64,000 nucleotides of DNA from NCBI RefSeq assembly GCF_001722335.1, contig NZ_MIHA01000001.1, positions 62,001-126,000 of the forward strand. Reading direction: 5' to 3'. Source of the stretch: Mycolicibacterium flavescens. Lineage in GTDB: Bacteria > Actinomycetota > Actinomycetes > Mycobacteriales > Mycobacteriaceae. Under the pieces are notes generated by a model that searched no databases, was not told the DNA's origin, and saw nothing but the letters and a program-made list of their open reading frames with translations. Position 1 is the stretch's first letter. Every line of letters starts with the position of its first letter. A program made the position numbers and the translations under genes. Positions 25,783 to 34,827 of this stretch are shown here, piece after piece.

Positions 25783-27756
25783 TCAGTGGTGGTGGCACGC
25801 CTTCGGCGGTGACGGCGGAACGTCGAGCGCCGGGTTGCCGTCGAAGAAGCCGACCGGTTTGAGGTGAAAGCCCGTGTAGGCGCACGGCATCACCGGCCAG
25901 TCCTCCGGACGGACCACGTGGTGGGCGCCGACGGTGTACCACAGCACGACGTCGGTGTTCTCCAACGGAGCGTCGTCCTGCAGGTACACCGGCAACCCCT
26001 GTATGTCGGCGGCCTGGTACATGTAGTCGCCCGCGGCGTATTTCTCGGCGGGGTCGTACTTGGTGACCCACAGGTTGTGCTGGACGAACCGGGCGCGGTC
26101 GTAGATGTAGGAGCCCTCCTGCACCATGACCGGCACGACATCGCGTGGAGTCAACTTGTAGCCCACCGGGTTACCGACCTCGTTGCGCTTGTTCGGGTTC
26201 GTGATCTTCCAGTACCGGCCGGTCGACCAGTCCCAGTCCCTGGCGCCCATCGCCTCGGAGGCCACCAGCGTGTCGCGGGTGATCCAGGCGTTGCGGTGCG
26301 GGTTGAGCTCCGGATCGGGTTCGGGGATCGAGTCCACCTCGTAGACGCTGTTACCCGCACCGTCGATGCTCATGTCGAGGCGGAAGTTGAAGAAGTGCTG
26401 GTGGTTGGGCCCGTAGATGTTGGGCGCCACCATCTTCCCCCAGCGGGGTTCCTCACCGTCGGGCACCGCGCCGGTGGTGAGCACGCCGGACAGTTTGACC
26501 TCGACCTCCATCGAGGCGTCGTTGTAAAAGTACCAGAAGAACCCGTACTCGTAGTTGCCGACCGTGCAGATCATCGAGATCACCAGCCGCCTCGCCCGCC
26601 GGACCTCGACCTCGCCGGTCCGGAAGTCGGTGTGTTTCCAGGAGATCCCGTAGTCCTCCTCGTGCATGCAGATCGCGTTCGGGATGGTCACCGGGTTGCC
26701 GGACGAGTCGTTGAGCGTCGCGTCGAAGTAGTGGATCTCGCCGAGGCAGTCGCAGCCCAGCGTCAGCGGGTTGGCGCTGAACCCCATGCCGACCTCGCCC
26801 ATGTCGAACACGTTCTTGTTCCAGTGCGTCGGCGACGAGTCGCCGTAGGGCACCACCATCTCCGACAGCGACGCCCGGTAGATCAGCGGGCGGGTCTCAC
26901 CGCGATCGGTGTAGGCGATCTCGTGCAGGGTGATGCCCTCGCGGGGGTTGAACCCCAACCGCATCGACCACTTCTGCCACTGCACCTTCCACCCGTCGAC
27001 GGTGAAGCTCGGACCCTCGGGTTGGGTGATCTCGATCGGTTTGACGTCGGGACGGAACTCGGTGAACGCCGGCCGGTTGTCCGGGTCGAACATGAACCGC
27101 TCGGTGTAGTTGCCCGCGGTGGGCGGCAGCGGGACCACGCCGTGGTCCTCGACATCGATCACCTCCATGGCGTCGAGGTCCAGCGTCACGATCAGCCCCT
27201 CGACCGGCCGGGCGTAGCCGTGCTCGCCCGGGGCGGCGCGCACGAACGTCAGCGGCCGGCACACCAGCGCCGAGTTGTCGTAGTGGTCCTGCGGGCCGTA
27301 GTAGCCGGCCGGCCAGGGGTCGATCATCGCCAGGTCGAAGTCCGTGACGCCGCGTCTGCGCATGGCCTCCTGCCAACGCGGGTCCTGGCGGACCTTCTCC
27401 TCGACCCCGGTCATCCACTCCACCAGGTACGACGGGAACCGGCCCGGGATCGGGTTCCACGACGTGATCAGCCGCGCGTCGACGTCGACGGTGGCCTCGT
27501 AGATCATCTTGGCGCCGGTGTCGTACATGGTGACGAACGCCTCGCGCGGCACGTCGTCGGTGTCGCTGAAGGTCAGCGCCGCCGGTTTCGCCGGCTCGGC
27601 CAGCTGGATCATCACGAACCGCAGTGTGGGGGTGGCGTATTCGGAGTCGGAGATGACAGTGGCGGCGGTGACGATCTCAGCACCCGACAGCGGGTCCAGC
27701 GGGTAGCGGGTGGCGTCCGTGGCGTCTGTGCCGGGCACGGTGCTTTCCATCGTCAT
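25783..27756 (-). CDS. Copper amine oxidase (tyramine/primary-amine oxidase)
   Basis: The 657-residue quinoprotein oxidises primary amines to aldehydes, releasing ammonia and H2O2. The topaquinone precursor is Tyr402 in VGNYEYG. The catalytic base is Asp318 (FDMGEVGMG). The copper ligands are His452 and His454 (NHQHFF) and His631 (GFHLKP). The C-terminus ends in CHHH, possibly a metal-binding tail. No signal peptide is visible, so it is probably cytoplasmic. ATG 27756 overlaps the APC permease stop by 4 bp, tying it to amine uptake. Confidence 0.95.
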   Translation of the reverse strand: MTMESTVPGTDATDATRYPLDPLSGAEIVTAATVISDSEYATPTLRFVMIQLAEPAKPAALTFSDTDDVPREAFVTMYDTGAKMIYEATVDVDARLITSWNPIPGRFPSYLVEWMTGVEEKVRQDPRWQEAMRRRGVTDFDLAMIDPWPAGYYGPQDHYDNSALVCRPLTFVRAAPGEHGYARPVEGLIVTLDLDAMEVIDVEDHGVVPLPPTAGNYTERFMFDPDNRPAFTEFRPDVKPIEITQPEGPSFTVDGWKVQWQKWSMRLGFNPREGITLHEIAYTDRGETRPLIYRASLSEMVVPYGDSSPTHWNKNVFDMGEVGMGFSANPLTLGCDCLGEIHYFDATLNDSSGNPVTIPNAICMHEEDYGISWKHTDFRTGEVEVRRARRLVISMICTVGNYEYGFFWYFYNDASMEVEVKLSGVLTTGAVPDGEEPRWGKMVAPNIYGPNHQHFFNFRLDMSIDGAGNSVYEVDSIPEPDPELNPHRNAWITRDTLVASEAMGARDWDWSTGRYWKITNPNKRNEVGNPVGYKLTPRDVVPVMVQEGSYIYDRARFVQHNLWVTKYDPAEKYAAGDYMYQAADIQGLPVYLQDDAPLENTDVVLWYTVGAHHVVRPEDWPVMPCAYTGFHLKPVGFFDGNPALDVPPSPPKACHHH

Positions 27757-29267
27757 TTCGTGTCGTCCTTCAATTCGAGCACCGCCAGATGGGCGAGTGC
27801 ATCCTGTTGCGAAACCTTGTGCGCGGAGCGACGTCCGAAGACGTAGACGATCAGGCCGAGCGCGAACATTCCGAGGCTGATTCCGCCCACCCAGGTCATC
27901 CAGGTGGCGGCGGGCACGTCGATCCACGGCGTCGCGAATGAGTAGTACACGCCGCCGATGGTGCCCAGCGTGCCGACGATCACCGCGATCCACACCCCGA
28001 CCATCCCGCCGGGAATCCGCCAGAACTGTTCGTTGGCGTAGCGATCGGCGTATTTCTTGCGCGCGATGATGACCGGGAACAGGAAGAAGAACCCGGACAG
28101 CAGCCAGACCGTCGACAGCCCGCCCTGCAGGTAGATCGTGACGTTGGCCATGCTGCTCTGCGAGTACAGCCCGACCAGGATCAGCGACGAGATGACGCCC
28201 TGGATCAGGATGGCGGTCACCGGGTTGCGGGTGCGCGGGTTGAGGTGGGTGAAGATTCGCGGCAGGTGCCGCTCCAGGCCGGAGACGAAGATCAGCCGCG
28301 AATACGCGACCTGGTAGGTCATCAGCGCGACGATGATGATACCGGCCAGCACCACCGCGCAGATCTCCATCAACCCGGGAAAGCCTGCGACGTCGAGCAT
28401 CCCGATGATCCCGGTGACCGGGTCGATCTGGTCGCCCGGCAGCGCCATCATGGTGCCCAGCGTGGTCAGCAGGTAGATGGCGACCAGCGCCACCGAACCC
28501 CACAGGATCATCCGCGGGCCGCTTCTGCGCACCGAGAGGAACTCCGCGCCCATGTTGTACGGCGTCTCCACCCCGAGCAGGTACAGCAGCACGGTGCCGT
28601 AGAGGAAACCGGCGGCCGCGAAGTTCGGCACCGTGGCTTCCTGCCAGCTGAACGGCGTCGCCGAACCGTGCTCACCGGCGTAGAGCAGCCCGCAGGTGAA
28701 GATGGTCAGCGTCAGCGCGCAGTAGACGACGAAGACGATGTTCATGATCCGTTGGTTGGCCGCGAGTTTGGCCAGCGCCAGCCCGATCACCGTCCACAGG
28801 ATCACCAGCTGCAGGATGATGCTGGTGGTCAGGCCGAGTTCGGCGTGGAACGCCAGCAGCAGGAACTGCAGCACCACCGCCGGCGAGGACGCGGCGTTGA
28901 GGATCACCGGCACCCACGACAGGTAGCCGCCGATGAAGCCCCACGTCTCCCCCATTGTCCGGTACGCCCAGATGTAGACGCCGCCTTGGCCGGGCCACAG
29001 GTTGCCGAGTTCGACCACCGCCATCCCGGCCGGGATCAGGAAGGTCAGGATGCCCAGCACCCACATCGGGATCGCGGTCCAGCCGCCGGAGGCCATCACC
29101 GACGACCCGGTCACCCAGCAGATGATGAAGACGTAGGCGGCGGTCAGCCCGAAGGTGCTCATCACCTTGGGCAGGATCTGTTCGGGGACGAGCTCGGTGG
29201 TCATCAGTTTGTCGCGCCCGGCCACGGGTCCGGCGCTGGCCGGTGGCGCGGCTTCTGCTTGTGTCAT
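27753..29267 (-). CDS. APC-superfamily amino acid/amine permease
   Basis: The 504-residue membrane protein has about 12 helices and APC features: GLTAAYVFIICWVTGSS near the N-terminus, PAGMAVVELGNLWPGQGGVY, and a long central VAYSRLIFVSGLERHLP loop. It likely imports the amine or amino acid handled by the co-transcribed amine oxidase (4-bp overlap). It follows an ABC ATPase gene by 17 bp. The substrate is inferred from the neighbour only. Confidence 0.9.
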   Translation of the reverse strand: MTQAEAAPPASAGPVAGRDKLMTTELVPEQILPKVMSTFGLTAAYVFIICWVTGSSVMASGGWTAIPMWVLGILTFLIPAGMAVVELGNLWPGQGGVYIWAYRTMGETWGFIGGYLSWVPVILNAASSPAVVLQFLLLAFHAELGLTTSIILQLVILWTVIGLALAKLAANQRIMNIVFVVYCALTLTIFTCGLLYAGEHGSATPFSWQEATVPNFAAAGFLYGTVLLYLLGVETPYNMGAEFLSVRRSGPRMILWGSVALVAIYLLTTLGTMMALPGDQIDPVTGIIGMLDVAGFPGLMEICAVVLAGIIIVALMTYQVAYSRLIFVSGLERHLPRIFTHLNPRTRNPVTAILIQGVISSLILVGLYSQSSMANVTIYLQGGLSTVWLLSGFFFLFPVIIARKKYADRYANEQFWRIPGGMVGVWIAVIVGTLGTIGGVYYSFATPWIDVPAATWMTWVGGISLGMFALGLIVYVFGRRSAHKVSQQDALAHLAVLELKDDTK

Positions 29268-29284
29268 GTTGTCTCCCAGACGAT

Positions 29285-30001
29285 TCAGTGGACGATCTGT
29301 CCGTCTTTCATGCGGACGACACGGCTCGCTTCGTCGGCCACCGTGGGGTCGTGGGTGCTCGCGACCACGGTGACGCCCATGGTCGAGCACAGGTCGCGCA
29401 GCATGCGCACCACCGTCTCCCCCGTGCGGTGGTCGAGGTTGGCCGTCGGCTCGTCGGCCAGAACCAGGGTCGGGTTGCTGATCAGCGAGCGCGCGATCGC
29501 GGTGCGCTGCTGCTCGCCGCCGGACATCTTGGTCGGCGCGTGGTTGACGCGGTGGCCCAGTCCGACGAGTTCGAGCAGCTCGATCGCCCGCGTGCGCAAC
29601 GCCTTCCGGTCGTAGGGCTCGAACATCAGCGGAAGTTCGACGTTCTCCACCGCGGACAGAAACGGGATCAGGTTGTAGCTCTGGAAGATGAACCCGATCG
29701 TGTCGTGGCGCAGTGCCGCGTACTGGCTCTCGGTCAGCGCGGCGGTGTCGGTGCCCGCGATCTTCACAGTGCCCTTGGTCGGGCGGTCCAACCCGCCGAT
29801 GATGTTGAGCAGCGTCGACTTTCCGCTGCCGCTCGGGCCCATCAGGCAGACGAACTCGCCGGGCATCACCTGCAGTTCGGCGGCCACCAGCGCCCGCACC
29901 ACCTCGTCGCCGAGCTTGTGCAGCTTCCACACGTCGGACAGTTCGATCACGGGATCCCCGACGGCGGGAACGACGTCGGTGGGATCTTCGACAGCGGTCA
30001 T
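29285..30001 (-). CDS. ABC transporter ATPase (MacB/LolD type)
   Basis: The 238-residue nucleotide-binding protein has Walker A GPSGSGKST, Q-loop region FIFQSYNLIPFLSA, signature MSGGEQQRTAIARSL, Walker B LVLADEPT and a C-terminal H-loop ASTHDP. This subgroup drives FtsX-like permeases in lipoprotein release or peptide/drug export. It follows two FtsX-like permease genes (2 bp gap) and precedes the APC permease gene. Confidence 0.94.
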   Translation of the reverse strand: MTAVEDPTDVVPAVGDPVIELSDVWKLHKLGDEVVRALVAAELQVMPGEFVCLMGPSGSGKSTLLNIIGGLDRPTKGTVKIAGTDTAALTESQYAALRHDTIGFIFQSYNLIPFLSAVENVELPLMFEPYDRKALRTRAIELLELVGLGHRVNHAPTKMSGGEQQRTAIARSLISNPTLVLADEPTANLDHRTGETVVRMLRDLCSTMGVTVVASTHDPTVADEASRVVRMKDGQIVH

Positions 30002-30003
30002 CG

Positions 30004-30570
30004 TCAGCCTCCTGCGGTCAGTGAGCGGATCGGCGGGCGCGACGCCGCGGTGTAGGTGGGCACGATGCTGGTGACCAGCGCCGCGGCCACACTCACCCCG
30101 ACGGCGACCGCGGCACCGACCAGCAGGCCGACGGCGGACACCCCGGCGGCGGCCAGTCCTGTTGCGCCCAGGATGATTCCGGATACTCCGGCCAGCGCGG
30201 CTCCGGTGCAGGCGCCGATCACCGACGCGATCAGCGGTTCGACCAGAAGTGCGGTGACGACCGGACGGCGCGGCACCCCGGTGGCGCCGAGCACACCGAG
30301 TTCGCGGGTGCGCTGCGCGACGGTGCGGGTGGTCGCGACCGCGACCTCCACGACCCCGACCAACAGGACGGTGATCGCGATCAGCACCACCGCGCGCCCG
30401 ATCTGCTCGGCGTGCCCGAGGGGGGCCGACTGCGCCCGGATCCCGTCGGCCATCCCGAACACGAGGACCACGAGGAAGGCGCCGGTCGCGGTCGTGACCG
30501 CGGGAAGCAGCAACTCACGGAGCCGGCGGCGCGTCGCGAGCCATCCGTAGGACAGTCCCTTGCTCAGCAT
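30004..30570 (-). CDS. Short FtsX-like ABC permease
   Basis: The 188-residue membrane protein has one N-terminal helix (LLLPAVTTATGAFLVVLVFG) followed almost at once by three more helices with the FtsX-type TRTVAQRTRELGVLGATG coupling segment. The large extracellular domain normally between helices 1 and 2 is missing, leaving a short loop. It probably pairs with the longer permease encoded just upstream (1-bp overlap) and the ATPase downstream. Confidence 0.85.
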   Translation of the reverse strand: MLSKGLSYGWLATRRRLRELLLPAVTTATGAFLVVLVFGMADGIRAQSAPLGHAEQIGRAVVLIAITVLLVGVVEVAVATTRTVAQRTRELGVLGATGVPRRPVVTALLVEPLIASVIGACTGAALAGVSGIILGATGLAAAGVSAVGLLVGAAVAVGVSVAAALVTSIVPTYTAASRPPIRSLTAGG

Positions 30571-31745
30571 CAGGCTCCTCCCAGCAGCGTGACCGGTCGT
30601 TGTTGCAGCAGGCGGTGGACGGGGACCAGGGCGCCGACGATCGCCATCGCCGGCAGGAACGCGGCCACCATCGCGGCGGCCTGCAGCCAGGCGGTCGGTG
30701 TCGCGATCCCCGGAATCACCAGCGCGACAGCGGCCCCGGCGCCCAGCACACCGACCGCGTAGGCCGCGATGAACACGATCGCCGATTCGACGAGGAAAAA
30801 GTACAGCACCTCGTCGGCCAGGCCGATGCTCGACATGATCCCGAACTCGCGCCGGCGCTCGTGCACGGCCGCCAGAAACGACGACACCGCGATGACGAAG
30901 CCCAGACCCAGCCCGACGGTGGAGATCAGGCCGAGCGTCGAACTGGTCACCTTGCCCGAGAACAGCGCGGAGAACTTCTGCTCGAACGTGAGCGGCCCGG
31001 CGCCGCCGACGGTGTCGTAGATCAGCCCCCGGCCGTGGGGGTCCGGTTGCTGCGCGGGGTCGGCGGTCGACGCGAGACCGGTTGCGGCCGCGAATGTCTG
31101 CGCGAGGTCGCGGCGTTTCTCGTCACCGGGCGGCGCCCACACCGTCCACCACCCGTTGGTCCCGACGACTGCGGCGGCCACCGGCTCGGCGACCGTGACC
31201 GACTGACCGGCGCCGTCGACCCGGACGGTGAGGGTGCGTCCGCCGATGGTGACGGTCTGACCGGGGCGCACACCGACGCGCCCGGCGACCGCGGACCCGA
31301 ACACGGCTTCCCCGGGCTGGACGGTTTCGTTGCCGCGCAATGCGATTCGTTGGCCGGCCAGGTCGGTGAGACCGGACAGCGTGCGGACCGCGGTCCATCC
31401 GTCGGGTACGCCCAGGTCGGGCGCGGGGCCGTCGGCGACCAGTGCCCGGGCGTCGCTGTCGTAGTGCGCTCCGGCCGCCGGGACCGCCCACAGCTGGGCG
31501 TCGCCCAGCACGTCGGTCACCGAGTCGGCGCCGGTGATCGCGAAGCTCGCCGAGATCGTGCGCACCACCGTCACGCAGGCGATCGCGAGCGCGATGCCGA
31601 TAACCGAGAGCAGGAACCGCTCCGGGCGACGCCGGATGTTCGCCAGCGCAAACCGGACGAGGCACAGGAACGTGTTTCCGGATGCGGTGGCGATCGCCGG
31701 TGATCGAACGGTGGTGGGTGTGCTGCTGACCTGACTGGTCTCCAC
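30570..31745 (-). CDS. FtsX-like ABC permease with extracytoplasmic domain
   Basis: The 391-residue protein has an N-terminal helix (FLLSVIGIALAIACVTVV), a large extracytoplasmic domain of about 190 residues, then three C-terminal helices beginning LGLISTVGLGLGFVIAVSSF and the coupling region HERRREFGIMSSIGLADE. It is the first gene of the operon running through the ATPase, APC permease and amine oxidase genes. What is exported is unknown. Confidence 0.88.
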   Translation of the reverse strand: METSQVSSTPTTVRSPAIATASGNTFLCLVRFALANIRRRPERFLLSVIGIALAIACVTVVRTISASFAITGADSVTDVLGDAQLWAVPAAGAHYDSDARALVADGPAPDLGVPDGWTAVRTLSGLTDLAGQRIALRGNETVQPGEAVFGSAVAGRVGVRPGQTVTIGGRTLTVRVDGAGQSVTVAEPVAAAVVGTNGWWTVWAPPGDEKRRDLAQTFAAATGLASTADPAQQPDPHGRGLIYDTVGGAGPLTFEQKFSALFSGKVTSSTLGLISTVGLGLGFVIAVSSFLAAVHERRREFGIMSSIGLADEVLYFFLVESAIVFIAAYAVGVLGAGAAVALVIPGIATPTAWLQAAAMVAAFLPAMAIVGALVPVHRLLQQRPVTLLGGA

Positions 31746-31823
31746 GAGATGGAATCGTCAGACCACCACGTTTCGGCCGCAGCAGCGCGCAGTGTCGCCT
31801 GCGTTAACTCGCCGCGGTTCCCG

Positions 31824-32657
31824 TTACGGCGCTGTGTCCCCGTGCTGTGAGCCCGCTGGGCGCATCACGTCGTCGAGTGCCACGGTGACGCGAAAACCAC
31901 AGAGCACCAGGATGTGTAGCAGATACAGCCACAGTGCCAGGGCCGAAACCGCGCCGACGATCGGCAGCCCGCCGAACGGTGCCGACCACGGGATCGGGAT
32001 CGCCAGGAACAGTACGAAGCCCTGCAGGAAACCGGCCAGGATCGCGCCGGTGCTGAACGCGCCCAACAGCACCGGCCGCCAGGCCAACGAACCCGGACCG
32101 ATCAGGGCGAACACCCCGACCAGCGCCGTCGACACCGTCAGCCACACGACGTGGAAGGCCACCACGACGCCCCACACCAGCGCCCAACCGCCGCGGTCGT
32201 AGAGCGGGCCGACATACGGTGACGACGCGAGCACCGCGAGCACCAGCAGCGGCGCGACCGCCGCCACCCCGAGCAGACCGGCCCGGCCGCGCCAACCCGT
32301 GAGAGTGTCCGGCGCAGAGGACATCTGGACGAAGGCCCGGCGCAGTCCCTCCCCGTACAGGCTGGCCGGGAACAGCACCACGGCCGCCTGCACCCATGAC
32401 ATCGACAGCGCCACCGACGTCAGCGTGCGCAGCGCCTCGGGGGTGCCGTGGCCGTCGGGCAGGCCGACGATCGCCGCCTCCATCGCGGACTCGACCGCGT
32501 CGTGGCCGACCAGCCCGCCGACCGCCCACAGCGACGCCAGCGCCAACGGGACGATCCCGATGATGCCGAAGAACGTCGCGCCGGCCGCCCACAGCGACAG
32601 GTCGCTGCCCGGGAACGTGCGCCGCACCTCGGTCGCCAGCCGGCGGGCGCGGCTCAC
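31824..32657 (-). CDS. YihY/BrkB-family inner membrane protein
   Basis: The 277-residue protein has about six membrane helices and the family layout: an N-terminal LWAAGATFFGIIGIVPLAL helix, SWVQAAVVLFPASLYGEGL, and a C-terminal LWLYLLHILVLCGFRV. Family members are of unknown function, once misnamed ribonuclease BN. GTG 32657 has a GGGAGG site just upstream. It is divergent from the CDP-alcohol phosphatidyltransferase gene, with 45 bp between starts. Confidence 0.82.
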   Translation of the reverse strand: MSRARRLATEVRRTFPGSDLSLWAAGATFFGIIGIVPLALASLWAVGGLVGHDAVESAMEAAIVGLPDGHGTPEALRTLTSVALSMSWVQAAVVLFPASLYGEGLRRAFVQMSSAPDTLTGWRGRAGLLGVAAVAPLLVLAVLASSPYVGPLYDRGGWALVWGVVVAFHVVWLTVSTALVGVFALIGPGSLAWRPVLLGAFSTGAILAGFLQGFVLFLAIPIPWSAPFGGLPIVGAVSALALWLYLLHILVLCGFRVTVALDDVMRPAGSQHGDTAP

Positions 32658-32702
32658 CGCGACCTCCCGCCCCTCGCGCGCCGGGGCTGGCAGGCTGAGC
32701 CT

Positions 32703-33377
32703 GTGGATCCACGACCCGGCGCCGACGACGGCTGGTCGGCGCTGCACGGCGACATCGAACCCTCGGTGGTGGTGCGCGGGTGGTTGCGGATGATCCGGGC
32801 CCTGGCGGCGGGGCCGGTGCTGCGGGTGCCGCCCGATGTGTTGTCGGCTGCCGGGGTGGCGGCGGTGGCGGCGGCACTGGCGGCGGTGGCCGGGCCCGGG
32901 TGGTCGTGGCTGGCGGTGCCGCTGATCGTGGCCGCCGGGGTGCTCGACGGCCTCGACGGTGCGGTCGCGCTGCGCACCGGGCGGGCCCGACCGGCGGGCG
33001 CCGTCGTCGACGCGGTCGCCGACCGGGTCGGCGACGTGCTGCTGGGCGTGGTGCTGCTGGTGCTGGGCGCGCCGGCGGGCTGGGTGGCCGCGGCGCTGAC
33101 GCTGGTGCTGCTGCACGAGTACCTGCGCGCGCGGGCGCAGGCGGTGGGCATGCCGGGTGTCGGCGCGGTCACCGTGGCCGAACGGCCGACCCGGTTGATC
33201 GTCGTCGCGATGGCCGCGGGCGGCGCGGCGGTGTTTCCGGCCGGGGTGCCCGCGCTCGGCTGGGGCTGGGGCGCGACGTTCGCGATCACGTGGACCGGTA
33301 TCGGGGTTGTGGGTCTGGTGCAGCTGCTGGTCGGGGTGCACCGCTCGATACCCCCGCGGTTCCCGCGGACCCGATGA
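32703..33377 (+). CDS. CDP-alcohol phosphatidyltransferase family protein
   Basis: The 224-residue membrane protein has the CDP-OH-P motif region VLDGLDGAVAL followed at the right spacing by G-x3-D-x3-D (GAVVDAVAD). The Arg expected after the conserved Ala of DGxxAR is Leu here. Helices such as LAVPLIVAAGVLDG and LLGVVLLVLGAPAG surround it. The family transfers a phosphatidyl group from CDP-diacylglycerol to an alcohol; the acceptor is unknown. Its last 92 bp overlap the convergent desaturase gene. Confidence 0.83.
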   Translation: MDPRPGADDGWSALHGDIEPSVVVRGWLRMIRALAAGPVLRVPPDVLSAAGVAAVAAALAAVAGPGWSWLAVPLIVAAGVLDGLDGAVALRTGRARPAGAVVDAVADRVGDVLLGVVLLVLGAPAGWVAAALTLVLLHEYLRARAQAVGMPGVGAVTVAERPTRLIVVAMAAGGAAVFPAGVPALGWGWGATFAITWTGIGVVGLVQLLVGVHRSIPPRFPRTR

Positions 33378-34827
33378 GCCCGGCCACGATCTCGGCGGAC
33401 ATCAGCACCAGCGGGATCCCGCCGCCGGGGTGGGCCGAGCCGCCGACCAGGTAGAGGCCGGGCAGGCGGCTGCGGTTGGCCGGGCGTCGCAGGGCGGCGC
33501 GCGGCCCGTGCGAGGCGGTGCCGTAGATCGCGCCGCCCGGCGCGCCGGTGCGCCGCTGCAGGTCGGCCGGTGTCACCGTGTCGGCGAACCGGATCCGGTC
33601 GCGCACGTCGGCGCCGCGTTCGGCCAGCAGGTCGAGCACCCGCCGCGTGTACTGCTCGCGCAGCCCGGGGGCGTCCCAGTCGACACCGCGGCCGGGGTCG
33701 TGTGCGGGCGCGTTGACCAGGACGAACCAGCCCTCGGAGTCGTCGTCGGGCCGCAGCGCCGGGTCGTCGGGTGCGTGCACGTAGACGGTCGGGTCCGGCA
33801 CCGGTCGCGGCGCCCGGCCGAAGATGGCGTCGAACTCGGCGTCGTAGTCGCGGGGGAAGTAGATCCGGTGCGCAGGGCCGGGCGCGCGCCCGGACAGGCC
33901 GAGCAGCACCACGAAGCCGGCCATCGACGGGGACCGTCCCCGCAGCCGGCGCCGCGCCGCCCCGGCGCGGCCCGGGAGCAGTCGGTCGTAGAGCACGGTC
34001 GCGTCGGCGTTGCTGACCACCGCGTCGGCGGCGACCTCGACGCCGTCGACCCGCACACCGGACACCCGCCCGCCCGCCACGGTCACCGCGTCGACCGGCG
34101 CGCCGGTGCGGATCTGCACGCCGAGGTCGCGGCAGCGCTGCGCGACGGCCTCGACGATGCGGCGCAGCCCGCCGGGCACGTACCAGGCGCCGAACTCCTG
34201 TTCCACGAACGACGTCACCGACAGCACCGCCGGTGTGCGGCGCGGGTCGGACCCGGAGTAGGTGGCATACCTGTTGAGCCACATCCGCATTCGCGGGTCG
34301 GGCAGCAGCCGGCGGGCCAGCCCGTCGATCGTGCGCCACGGCGCGACCGCCCTGAGGTCGGCCGGTCGCGCGCTCATCCGGGCCAGCGCGGGCAGCGACA
34401 CCGGTTGCCGCAGCACGGGTTCGCCGACCAGCTCCCACAGTCGCCGCGAGCGGGTGCGCAGCCGCGACCACGCCTCGCCGGAGCCGGAACCGAACGCCGC
34501 GCCGAACGCCGCGGGCGTCCGGTCCCTGTCGAACGGCAGCTGCAGGGTCGTGCCGTCGGCGTAGGTGTACACGCACGCCGGGTCGACCGGGGTAAGCGGC
34601 AGCTCGGCGGGCCCGCCGGTGTCGGCGAACAGCTGCTCGAGCACTGCGGGCATGGTCAGCAGCGACGGCCCGGTGTCGAAGGTGAACCCGTCGCGCTCGA
34701 GCACCCCGAGCTTGCCCCCGACGGTGGCCGCGGCTTCGAAGACCGTGACGCTGTGACCGGCCGCGGCCAGGCGCGCGGCGGTGGCCAGGCCGCCGAGGCC
34801 CGCGCCGATCACCACCACCCGGCTCAT
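33286..34827 (-). CDS. Carotenoid desaturase of the CrtI/CrtD family
   Basis: The 513-residue FAD enzyme has N-terminal VVVIGAGLGGLATAARLA, GGKLGVLERDGFTFDTGPS, YSGSDPRRTPAV, and a C-terminal FAD segment GGSAHPGGGIPLVLMSAE. CrtI makes lycopene or similar from phytoene; CrtD desaturates 1-hydroxycarotenoids at C-3,4. Beside CruF- and glycosyltransferase-type genes, the CrtD role is the better guess, but sequence alone does not settle it. It overlaps the GT2 gene start by 4 bp. Confidence 0.85.
   Translation of the reverse strand: MSRVVVIGAGLGGLATAARLAAAGHSVTVFEAAATVGGKLGVLERDGFTFDTGPSLLTMPAVLEQLFADTGGPAELPLTPVDPACVYTYADGTTLQLPFDRDRTPAAFGAAFGSGSGEAWSRLRTRSRRLWELVGEPVLRQPVSLPALARMSARPADLRAVAPWRTIDGLARRLLPDPRMRMWLNRYATYSGSDPRRTPAVLSVTSFVEQEFGAWYVPGGLRRIVEAVAQRCRDLGVQIRTGAPVDAVTVAGGRVSGVRVDGVEVAADAVVSNADATVLYDRLLPGRAGAARRRLRGRSPSMAGFVVLLGLSGRAPGPAHRIYFPRDYDAEFDAIFGRAPRPVPDPTVYVHAPDDPALRPDDDSEGWFVLVNAPAHDPGRGVDWDAPGLREQYTRRVLDLLAERGADVRDRIRFADTVTPADLQRRTGAPGGAIYGTASHGPRAALRRPANRSRLPGLYLVGGSAHPGGGIPLVLMSAEIVAGLIGSAGTAGVSSGAPRPAAAPDPQPRYRST

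Noticed and set aside
25783..25800. C-terminal CHHH of the amine oxidase as a cloning tag or artefact
   Set aside because: It is only three His residues and is continuous with a natural Pro-rich tail; there is no vector sequence.
27750..27756. Downstream ATG (27750) as the amine oxidase start
   Set aside because: ATG 27756 forms the ATGA overlap with the permease stop, the usual coupling in this operon; the 2-codon difference has no functional consequence.
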